From Rhodospirillales bacterium (GTDB lineage: Bacteria > Pseudomonadota > Alphaproteobacteria > Reyranellales > Reyranellaceae): DNA of 5,566 nucleotides. The notes under the pieces are model-generated. The model had not been told where the DNA came from, did no database searches, and worked only from the letters and a program-made list of their open reading frames with translations. Made by a program: the position numbers and the translations under genes. The stretch is from contig JABMNB010000581.1 of assembly GCA_013205335.1 (NCBI GenBank), forward strand, positions 1 to 5,566. Direction: 5' to 3'. This document shows, piece after piece, positions 1 through 4,969 of this stretch (positions within the stretch are counted from its first letter, which is position 1; every line of letters starts with the position of its first letter).

Positions 1-1
1 A

Positions 2-280
2 CACAGGATGATGGGAACGTCTTCACTGGTCGCCGGAAGGCTGCCAACCGCCATGCACCATCTCGAACAGGCCTGGTCCTTGTTCGTCCCGGAACGCGAT
101 ATCGAATCGGCACTCGTGTACGGACAGGACCTCGGCACGGGCGCGGCGAGTTATCTTGGCGTCGGCTCGGCACTTGGGGGCTTTCCGGACCGCGCCTGCA
201 TTTGGGGGCACAAGGCTGTCGCGCGCGGCCATGATGTCAAACATGTCAACACGCTGGCCTATGCTGTCAACGCAACGTGA
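2..280 (+). pseudogene. Truncated C-terminal TPR-like fragment of a putative adenylate/guanylate cyclase with ATPase module
   Basis: An open frame enters from the left edge (codons run from base 2; the ATG at 8 is probably internal) and gives about 92 residues. The pattern HHLEQAWSLF, then VPERD, YGQDLGTGAASYLG, GFPDRA, and HDVKHVNTLAYA resembles the helical TPR-like repeats at the C-terminus of large class III cyclase/AAA-ATPase signalling proteins (typically HLEQALALYDPERH, YGQDPG, LGYPDQAL, HPFSLAYAL). This is recalled from family knowledge, not searched. In that family such a region would be a protein-interaction module far from the catalytic cyclase domain. The last coherent residues are LAYA. 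The frame then enters the left end of the insertion sequence and stops at a TGA (278-280) inside its terminal repeat. The upstream domains lie outside the window, so the state of the rest of the gene is unknown. It is convergent with the IS transposase. The family call is moderate; the truncation by the IS is seen directly. Confidence 0.6.
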
Positions 281-316
281 GAATGTCCCCTATTACAGCA
301 ACATGAGAATGTCCCC
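260..316 (+). repeat. IS left end: inverted terminal repeat with two tandem 19-bp units
   Basis: The outer unit gcaacgtgagaatgtcccc lies at 272-290. The inner unit at 298-316 differs by one base (gcaacatgag...). They are 26 bp apart start to start, with a 7-nt spacer. A further 12 bp at 260-271 also match the other end (11 of 12). Such repeated subterminal units are plausible transposase binding sites, which is inference. The outer unit carries the TGA that ends the interrupted cyclase frame. Confidence 0.9.
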
Positions 317-352
317 TTTTGGCAGGTTTTTGGCAGGCGATGTTGGTGGGGG

Positions 353-412
353 TGGGTAACGCCGGGCTGAGCGTGCGCCCCATAGCGCCCTAGCGAAGAC
401 CGGCGTTATCCA
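353..412 (-). other. Hairpin overlapping the transposase stop codon
   Basis: Positions 357-365 (taacgccgg) and 400-408 (ccggcgtta) are a perfect 9-bp inverted repeat. It extends outward through a G-T wobble to about 13 bp (353-365 with 400-412) with a 34-nt loop. It includes the transposase TAA (406-408). In the direction of the transposase the stem is followed by a C/A-rich stretch and no T-run, so it is not a standard intrinsic terminator. It could protect the mRNA 3' end or block read-through into the element. The remaining noncoding DNA between the left repeats and the gene (317-352) shows nothing I can assign. Confidence 0.4.
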
Positions 413-1674
413 CGCCGTGGCGGGCTGGGCGGTTGAGTTTGGGGCTTGGCGGAGCTGGCCGCGACGATCTCGGACATTCGGGCGTCGAGGGTCTTTTCGT
501 CCTCAGCCGGAGCGGGGCCAGGGTTCGTTTTGACATGGGTGTAGGTCAAGTGACGGTTCTTGTAATCGACGCGCATCGCCCCGTCCTGAAAGTGCAGCAG
601 CGTGACGCGTGCGCCGCGCAGCGCCGTTCCCGGGCCGGTGGTTTTGATGCAGTAGACCTTGCCGCCGGAGCTGAACGTCAAGGCCCTCGAGAGCAGTCGA
701 TTCTCGCGACGCGCGAGTGCTTCGTCGAGCGCCCCGGGGTCTTTCGTCCACGGCCGATGGGCGCTTGCGTCGTCCAGTGGCGGCCTGGCGAATTTCGCGT
801 TCCACAGCGTGATGAACGCGTCGGCGAAGGCTTGCGCGCCGGCAATGTCGCAGATGCCGCGCAGCCGCATCTCCTTGATCAGTCGGTCCTGCAAAGTCTG
901 GTTGGCCCGCTCCACCCGGCCCTTGGCTTGCGGGGTCGTGGCCTGGATGAGTTCGATGCGCAGTCGCTCGGCCACGCGCCCGAACTCCGTATAACCGTCC
1001 CCGGACTGCGCTTGTTTGGCGTTGACCCGGAAGATGCCGTGCCGATCACTATAGAAGGCCAGAGGGACGCCATGGGCCAGAACGTGAGCCCGCAGCGCGC
1101 CCAGATAATCTTTTGTCGTTTCCGTCGGCGCAAATCGCAGCGCCGTCAGACGGCTCGTGGCGTCATCGATGAACACGATCAGCGTGCAGCGCGGACCGCG
1201 CCCCTCGAACCAGTCGTGCGGGCTGCCGTCGATCTGGATCAGTTCGCCAAATCGCGGTCGGCGCTCGCGCGGCGAATGAACGCGTCCAGACCGCCGCCGG
1301 CGCCGCTGCGCCAGACCAAGATCGATCTGAATCCGACGCACCGTCTCGCGCGATACTGCGATCCCGTTCAGTTCGAACAGCTTCTCGGCAGCCAACGTCG
1401 CCCCGAAATCCGCATATTTCGACCGCAGCAGATCGTCGATCCGAGCCCGTTTCGACGTCGCCAGCCGACGAGGCGACACACGTCCGCGCTGCCGTGAAAT
1501 CAGACCCGCATCCCCGCTCGCGCGCCACCCCCGCAACAGACGCTTGATCTGCCGGACGCTCAAACACAGACGCTCAGCCGCCTCTGTCTGCCGCAAATGC
1601 CTCTTCGACAAAGCGCGCATCAGACTCGATCGTTCGCGCTCAGATGCGCTCATCGCCAAAAGCCCCTCTTCCAC
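406..1674 (-). CDS. ISNCY family DDE transposase (rve-type integrase core)
   Basis: The 422-residue protein would cut and join DNA at the ends of the surrounding element. An N-terminal helix-turn-helix region (about residues 24-70, RQTEAAERLCLSVRQIKRLLRGW) is followed by a basic linker with an RRRRRRSGR cluster near 124-131. The integrase-like catalytic core follows: D149 in LIQIDGSPHDWFEG, D210 in FYSDRHGIF and E255 in KGRVERANQTLQDR fit the DDE triad. A C-terminal domain begins near 300 and ends in a Pro-rich tail. Length and motifs are typical of ISNCY (IS1202-like) transposases. GTG at 1674 is chosen because GGAGGTG (1682-1688) sits 7 nt upstream. ATG at 1653 (MSASERER) is a real alternative: it fits the usual family N-terminus and has a GAAGAGGGG about 9 nt upstream. 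The frame is intact and all three catalytic residues are present. It is the only gene of the element. The plus-strand frame at 433-1497 is its mirror image. Confidence 0.9.
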   Translation of the reverse strand: MEEGLLAMSASERERSSLMRALSKRHLRQTEAAERLCLSVRQIKRLLRGWRASGDAGLISRQRGRVSPRRLATSKRARIDDLLRSKYADFGATLAAEKLFELNGIAVSRETVRRIQIDLGLAQRRRRRSGRVHSPRERRPRFGELIQIDGSPHDWFEGRGPRCTLIVFIDDATSRLTALRFAPTETTKDYLGALRAHVLAHGVPLAFYSDRHGIFRVNAKQAQSGDGYTEFGRVAERLRIELIQATTPQAKGRVERANQTLQDRLIKEMRLRGICDIAGAQAFADAFITLWNAKFARPPLDDASAHRPWTKDPGALDEALARRENRLLSRALTFSSGGKVYCIKTTGPGTALRGARVTLLHFQDGAMRVDYKNRHLTYTHVKTNPGPAPAEDEKTLDARMSEIVAASSAKPQTQPPSPPRRG

Positions 1675-1681
1675 GAAATGC

Positions 1682-1688
1682 CACCTCC
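1682..1688 (-). promoter_or_regulatory. Shine-Dalgarno GGAGGTG deciding the transposase GTG start
   Basis: GGAGGTG on the minus strand, 7 nt before the GTG at 1674, is a near-perfect ribosome binding site and favours GTG over the in-frame ATG at 1653. It lies just inside the right-end repeats, so the transposase promoter must overlap the terminal repeats or lie outside the element. I could not identify a convincing -35/-10 pair. Confidence 0.6.
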
Positions 1689-1703
1689 CCCTAAGTCGAC
1701 AGA

Positions 1704-1758
1704 GGGGACATTCTCACGTTGCTAAAAGGGGACATTCTCACGTTGCGCTGACAGCATA
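1704..1758 (-). repeat. IS right end: inverted terminal repeat with two tandem 19-bp units
   Basis: Two identical copies of the core unit, read on the minus strand as gcaacgtgagaatgtcccc, lie at 1704-1722 and 1728-1746. They are 24 bp apart start to start, with a 5-nt spacer. The outermost 12 bp (1747-1758) continue the match to the left end. Both right-end copies are identical, while the left inner copy has one change. The tandem duplication at both ends suggests that the two units are functional sites rather than chance. Confidence 0.9.
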
Positions 1759-1838
1759 CTGCACCAGCGAAGAGGTGCATAAATGCCCGATATTTCAATG
1801 CCTTCCGCTGCGCAGGTCATGACCCGCGAAACAAAATA
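1759..1838. other. Unassigned flank between IS right end and tRNA-Val
   Basis: This 80-bp stretch has no gene I can support. It holds a 6-bp stem with an 8-nt loop abutting the IS (tgcacc 1760-1765, ggtgca 1774-1779) and a 10-bp palindrome ggtcatgacc (1815-1824). Neither is followed by a T-run on the minus strand, so there is no evident intrinsic terminator between the tRNA and the transposase. A plus-strand reading in the cyclase frame gives about 20 Cys-containing residues to a TGA at 1820-1822, which do not resemble the TPR-like fragment on the other side. Confidence 0.5.
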
Positions 1839-1913
1839 TGGTGGGCGATGACGGGATCGAACCGCCGGCCAGTCCCGTGTAAAGGGAATGCTCTACCGCT
1901 GAGCTAATCGCCC
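1839..1913 (-). tRNA. tRNA-Val (anticodon UAC)
   Basis: The cloverleaf folds on the minus strand. The acceptor is gggcgat (1913-1907) with atcgccc (1849-1843), the discriminator is A at 1842 and CCA is encoded at 1841-1839. The D stem gctc/gagc has a 7-nt loop. The anticodon loop tttacac (1883-1877) has anticodon TAC at 1881-1879. The T arm is ggcgg-ttcgatc-ccgtc. The anticodon stem has four pairs (c-g, c-g, c-g, t-a), but its outermost pair would be U27 (1888) against C43 (1872), a mismatch. It reads GUA and GUG, and other Val codons if U34 is modified. It lies 34 bp downstream of hupB, as in other alphaproteobacteria, and may be co-transcribed with it. The anticodon and fold are clear. Confidence 0.95.
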
Positions 1914-1947
1914 GCCGCGCGTGTTAGCACAGGGACGAGGGAAAAGC

Positions 1948-2220
1948 CTAGTTGATCGCGTCCTTCAGGGCCTTGCTGGCCTTGAAGCGCGGCACGTTGG
2001 CCGCGGGAATCTTGATCTTCTCGCCGGTCTGGGGGTTCCGCCCCTCGCCCGCCTTGCGTTTGGTCACCTGGAATGTCCCGAAGCCCACCAGAAGGACCTT
2101 TTCCTTCTTCTTGAGCGATTTGGTGATCACCGTGAGCATCGCATCGATGGCATTGGCGGCATCGGCTTTGGAAAGGTTCGTCGAAGCGGCGACGGCGGCG
2201 ATCAAATCGTGCTTGTTCAC
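1948..2220 (-). CDS. hupB: DNA-binding protein HU (HU-beta type)
   Basis: The 90-residue protein has the standard length and layout of the HU/IHF family, small dimeric nucleoid proteins that bend and package DNA with little sequence preference. The N-terminal helices (MNKHDLIAAVAASTNLSKADA, up to about residue 40) form the dimer body. GFGTF at 46-50 is the family hallmark. The DNA-embracing arm is RNPQTGEKIKIP (61-72) with the conserved Pro63 at the intercalating tip. The basic helix FKASKALKDAIN closes the protein. The start is GTG at 2220, with AGGGGC at 2232-2227 six bases upstream; no in-frame ATG lies between it and the promoter. HU rather than IHF is favoured by its position next to lon, an order also found in E. 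coli and many alphaproteobacteria. It appears to have its own promoter, and the lon terminator lies upstream. The tRNA follows 34 bp downstream. Confidence 0.96.
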   Translation of the reverse strand: MNKHDLIAAVAASTNLSKADAANAIDAMLTVITKSLKKKEKVLLVGFGTFQVTKRKAGEGRNPQTGEKIKIPAANVPRFKASKALKDAIN

Positions 2221-2252
2221 GGGCGTGCCCCTGCATGGTCCGGCAGCCTCAA

Positions 2253-2281
2253 GTTTAAGGTGGCCCGGAAAACGGCGTCAA
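2253..2281 (-). promoter_or_regulatory. Candidate sigma70-type promoter of hupB with a dyad over the -35
   Basis: On the minus strand TTGACG (2281-2276) and TTAAAC (2258-2253) are separated by exactly 17 nt. The -35 is near consensus and the -10 is weak (3 of 6 against TATAAT). The -10 lies about 32 bp before the GTG, and the promoter is downstream of the lon terminator, so it would drive hupB (and perhaps tRNA-Val) independently. A perfect inverted repeat cggcgt-tg-acgccg (2274-2287) spans the -35 and could bind a repressor, which is inference. Confidence 0.5.
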
Positions 2282-2334
2282 CGCCGAATACCATATTTTG
2301 TGGGGTTGGTGGGTACAGAACGGCACAGTTAGGG

Positions 2335-2371
2335 CAAAAACGACGAAGCCCCGGATTGCTCCGGGGCTTCG
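2335..2371 (-). terminator. Intrinsic terminator of lon
   Basis: On the minus strand a perfect 12-bp GC-rich stem, cgaagccccgga and tccggggcttcg (2371-2360 and 2355-2344), closes a 4-nt loop. It is followed after three bases by TTTTT (2340-2336). It starts 24 bp after the lon stop codon. This is a canonical Rho-independent terminator and separates the clpX-lon transcripts from hupB. Confidence 0.92.
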
Positions 2372-2395
2372 CCACCTAATCCATCTGACGGGCGG

Positions 2396-4795
2396 TCAGT
2401 GGGCGCGCGCCGCCTCCGGTGCTTCGGCCGGCTTGACGGCCACGGCGTCGAGGTCGTTCGGCCATTCGATGGCGACCAGCGGCTTGACCAGCGCGCGGGC
2501 CAGAACCTCGTCGACGGTCGAGACCGGCACAATCTCCAGGCCCTTCTTCACGTTGTCGGGGATCTCCGGCAGATCGCGCTCATTGTCCTTGGGAATGAGC
2601 ACGGTCTTGAGACCGCCGCGCAGCGCCGCCAGCAGCTTCTCCTTGAGACCGCCGATCGGCATGACCCGCCCACGCAGGCTGATCTCGCCGGTCATGGCCA
2701 CTTCCTTGCGCACCGCCACACCGGTCAGAGCGGACACGATCGAGGTGATCATGCCGACACCGGCCGACGGTCCATCCTTGGGCGTGGCGCCTTCCGGCAC
2801 GTGCACATGGATGTCGCGCTTCTCGAAGATGTTCGGCTTGATGCCGAAGGTCGCCGCGCGCGAGCGAATGTAGGCGTTCGCCGCCTGCACCGACTCCTGC
2901 ATGACATCGCCCAGCTTGCCGGTGACCGTGACGCGACCGCGTCCCGGGACCAGCACGGCCTCGATCTGCAGCAACTCGCCGCCGACCTCGGTCCAGGCCA
3001 GACCCGTGGTGATGCCGACCAGATCCTCGAGCTCGGCCTCGCCGTAACGGAAGCGGCGGACGCCGGCATACTTGTCGAGGTTCTTGCGCCCGACCTTCAC
3101 CTTGCCCGTCCCCTTCATGAGGATTTCCTTGACGGCCTTGCGGGCCAGGTTGGCGATTTCGCGCTCCAGGTTACGGACGCCCGCCTCGCGCGTGTAGTAG
3201 CGCACGAGGTCACGCACCGCGTCGTCGTGGATATCGAGTTCGCCGTCCTTGAGGCCGTTCGCCTCGACCTGCTTGGCGATCAGGTGCTTGCGCGCGATCG
3301 CGACCTTCTCGTCCTCGGTGTAGCCGGCCAGCCGGATGATCTCCATGCGATCCATCAGCGGCTGCGCCATGCGCAGCGAGTTCGCCGTGGTGATGAACAT
3401 CACATTCGACAGGTCGTAATCGACTTCGAGATAGTGGTCGTTGAACGTCGTATTCTGTTCGGGGTCCAGGACCTCGAGCAGAGCCGACGACGGATCGCCG
3501 CGGAAATCCGCGCCGAGCTTGTCGATCTCGTCGAGCAGGAAGAGCGGGTTCGAAGACTTTGCCTTCTTCATGCTCTGGATGACCTTGCCCGGCAGCGAGC
3601 CGATGTAGGTCCGCCGATGGCCACGAATCTCGGCTTCGTCACGCACGCCGCCCAGCGACATGCGGACGAAGTTGCGACCGGTTGCCTTGGCGATCGACTT
3701 GCCGAGCGAGGTCTTGCCGACGCCGGGAGGACCGACGAGGCACAGAATCGGGCCCTTCATCTTGTCGACGCGCTGCTGGACCGCGAGATACTCGAGGATG
3801 CGCTCCTTCACCTTCTCGAGGCCGTGATGGTCGGCGTTGAGAATGTCCTCGGCGTACTTCAGGTCCTTGATGATCTTCGTAGGCTTGCGCCACGGAATCG
3901 ACAGCATCCAATCGAGGTAGTTGCGCACCACCGTCGCTTCGGCCGACATCGGGCTCATCGTCCGGAGCTTCTTCAGCTCCGCGTTGGCCTTCTCTTTGGC
4001 TTCCTTGCTGAGGCGCGTCTTCTTGATGCGCTTCTCCAGTTCGGAGATCTCGTCGCGACCGTCCTCGGTCTCGCCAAGCTCCTTCTGAATCGCCTTCATC
4101 TGCTCGTTGAGATAGTACTCGCGCTGCGTCTTCTCCATCTGGCGCTTCACGCGATTGCGGATCTTCTTCTCGACCTGCAGGACGCCGATCTCGCCTTCCA
4201 TCAGGCCGAGGATGCGCTCCAGGCGCTTCGACACGGAGTCGAGTTCGAGGAGCTGCTGCTTCTCGGCGACCTTGAGCGCCAGGTGGGCGGAGATGGTGTC
4301 GGCAAGCTTCGCCGGCTCCTCGATCTTGTTGATCGAGACCACGACTTCCGGGGGTACCTTCTTGTTGAGCTTGACGTAGTTCTCGAACTCCGAGACCACG
4401 GTGCGTGCGGCCGCCTGCACCTCGGCGCTCTCGCCGGCCGTCTCCTCCATGTCGATGGCGCGCGCTTCGAAGAAATCAGCGCGGTCGTTGTAGCCGACGA
4501 TCTTCACGCGGCGGCCGCCTTCGACAAGCACCTTGACGGTGTCGTCCGGCAGCTTGAGCAGCTGCAGTACCGTGCCGAGCGTGCCGATCGTGTAGATGTC
4601 CTCGGGACCGGGATCGTCCTGGCTGGCATTCTTCTGGGCGATCAGCAGGATTTGCTTGTCGTCCTTCATGACCTCTTCCAGGGCCTTGACGCTCTTTTCG
4701 CGGCCGACGAAGAGCGGGACGATCATGCCGGGAAACACGACGATGTCGCGCAGCGGCAGGACGGGATAGACGGTTCCTTGAATGGGGGCGTTCAT
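2396..4795 (-). CDS. lon: ATP-dependent endopeptidase La (Lon protease)
   Basis: The 799-residue protein is a full-length LonA-type protease. This cytosolic homo-hexamer unfolds misfolded and selected regulatory proteins with ATP and cuts them in an internal chamber. The N-terminal substrate-binding domain (about 10-200, starting YPVLPLRDIVVFPGMIVPLF) is followed by a charged coiled-coil stretch (about 205-280). The AAA+ module has Walker A GPPGVGKT (355-362), Walker B LLDEID with D422/E423, and TTAN with sensor N472. The protease domain has the Ser-Lys dyad: S677 in PKDGPSAGV and K718 in GGLKEKLLAA. No key residue is missing. A frame opening at TTG (4807) adds four residues. I prefer ATG at 4795 (MNAPIQGTVYP) because GAGAGG (4805-4800) lies just before it, while the TTG has no ribosome binding site. 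The tail after about residue 780 is short and Ala-rich. The gene lies downstream of clpX with a 174-bp gap containing a candidate heat-shock promoter and ends at a strong terminator. Confidence 0.98.
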   Translation of the reverse strand: MNAPIQGTVYPVLPLRDIVVFPGMIVPLFVGREKSVKALEEVMKDDKQILLIAQKNASQDDPGPEDIYTIGTLGTVLQLLKLPDDTVKVLVEGGRRVKIVGYNDRADFFEARAIDMEETAGESAEVQAAARTVVSEFENYVKLNKKVPPEVVVSINKIEEPAKLADTISAHLALKVAEKQQLLELDSVSKRLERILGLMEGEIGVLQVEKKIRNRVKRQMEKTQREYYLNEQMKAIQKELGETEDGRDEISELEKRIKKTRLSKEAKEKANAELKKLRTMSPMSAEATVVRNYLDWMLSIPWRKPTKIIKDLKYAEDILNADHHGLEKVKERILEYLAVQQRVDKMKGPILCLVGPPGVGKTSLGKSIAKATGRNFVRMSLGGVRDEAEIRGHRRTYIGSLPGKVIQSMKKAKSSNPLFLLDEIDKLGADFRGDPSSALLEVLDPEQNTTFNDHYLEVDYDLSNVMFITTANSLRMAQPLMDRMEIIRLAGYTEDEKVAIARKHLIAKQVEANGLKDGELDIHDDAVRDLVRYYTREAGVRNLEREIANLARKAVKEILMKGTGKVKVGRKNLDKYAGVRRFRYGEAELEDLVGITTGLAWTEVGGELLQIEAVLVPGRGRVTVTGKLGDVMQESVQAANAYIRSRAATFGIKPNIFEKRDIHVHVPEGATPKDGPSAGVGMITSIVSALTGVAVRKEVAMTGEISLRGRVMPIGGLKEKLLAALRGGLKTVLIPKDNERDLPEIPDNVKKGLEIVPVSTVDEVLARALVKPLVAIEWPNDLDAVAVKPAEAPEAARAH

Positions 4796-4892
4796 GATGC
4801 CTCTCAACGTACGCTGTTAGAGCTGCCCGCGCCTCGGCCGGGGATCCCCTGTGGGCAATCCACGACACGCGAACGCAGGCACTCGTTGTCAG

Positions 4893-4921
4893 AGATTGGC
4901 TTGAACAGAGGGTTGTTCAAG
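4893..4921 (-). promoter_or_regulatory. Candidate RpoH (sigma32)-type promoter of lon
   Basis: On the minus strand CTTGAA (4921-4916) is followed after 16 nt by CCAATCT (4899-4893). This is close to the alphaproteobacterial heat-shock pattern CTTG-N17-CYTATNT (one base longer in spacing, one mismatch in the -10). Lon is a classic heat-shock gene, so the match is functionally sensible. The -10 is about 100 bp upstream of the ATG. The site overlaps a perfect 10-bp dyad, ggcttgaaca-N6-tgttcaagcc (4898-4923). I recognise no repressor that binds this sequence. The consensus is recalled, not computed. Confidence 0.45.
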
Positions 4922-4923
4922 CC

Positions 4924-4957
4924 CCGTCGCGGAGACCGCCGGCGACGGTTGTCGCCG
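4924..4957 (-). other. Two overlapping hairpins downstream of clpX
   Basis: Two 7-bp inverted repeats share bases: gtcgccg/cggcgac (4951-4957 with 4940-4946, 4-nt loop) and gcgacgg/ccgtcgc (4942-4948 with 4924-4930, 11-nt loop). They cannot both form. The first starts 12 bases past the clpX stop. Neither has a T-run after it, so a Rho-independent terminator is not supported. They may only stabilise the clpX mRNA 3' end or slow read-through into lon. Confidence 0.35.
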
Positions 4958-4969
4958 ACGCAGCAAAAC

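Larger units (their letters stand above)
260..1758 (-). mobile_element. Complete ISNCY-like insertion sequence, about 1.5 kb
   Basis: The element has one transposase gene bounded by inverted ends. Positions 260-290 and the reverse complement of 1728-1758 match at 30 of 31 bases (only 270 differs), which fixes the element to about 260-1758. The exact tips are uncertain. Ends of the TG...CA type would be 262-1756, flanked by a direct TA, or 265-1753, flanked by a direct GC. Inside each end a second copy of the 19-bp core is repeated in tandem. The flanks show no obvious long target-site duplication. The transposase reads leftward, in the same direction as lon, hupB and the tRNA. The left end interrupts a cyclase-like gene. 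Both ends and an intact transposase frame are present, so the copy looks recent or still capable of movement, which is inference. The family is assigned from the protein. Confidence 0.88.

Noticed and set aside
235..270. Three copies of tgtcaa (235-240, 244-249, 265-270) near the left IS tip
   Set aside because: The motif is only 6 bp with irregular spacing. Two copies are in coding sequence of the cyclase fragment and the third belongs to the IS end.
433..1497. A 354-codon plus-strand open frame opposite the transposase
   Set aside because: It lies entirely within the transposase on the other strand, shows no recognisable family motif, and is rich in Arg/Gln/Pro as expected from antisense reading of GC-rich coding DNA.
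1774..1801. Resemblance of the right flank (ggtgcataaatg...) to a XerC/XerD dif site, considered because some IS1202-like elements are reported to insert beside dif-like sites
   Set aside because: Only the XerC-like half has some similarity. The XerD half matches about 5 of 11 bases, and the distance from the IS tip does not fit the short fixed spacing reported for such insertions.
2069..2080. A partial copy of the IS core (gaatgtcccg) inside hupB
   Set aside because: The match is short and imperfect, and it lies in conserved HU coding sequence, so it is coincidental.
1831..2301. A 12-bp inverted repeat acaaaatatggt (1831-1842) and its complement (2290-2301) flanking tRNA-Val and hupB
   Set aside because: One or two 12-bp matches are expected by chance in a window of this size, and one copy overlaps the encoded CCA end of the tRNA.
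1904..2379. Other open frames overlapping hupB, the tRNA and the lon terminator on both strands
   Set aside because: They cross the tRNA or the terminator or lie in shifted frames of hupB, and none has a recognisable motif or a good ribosome binding site.
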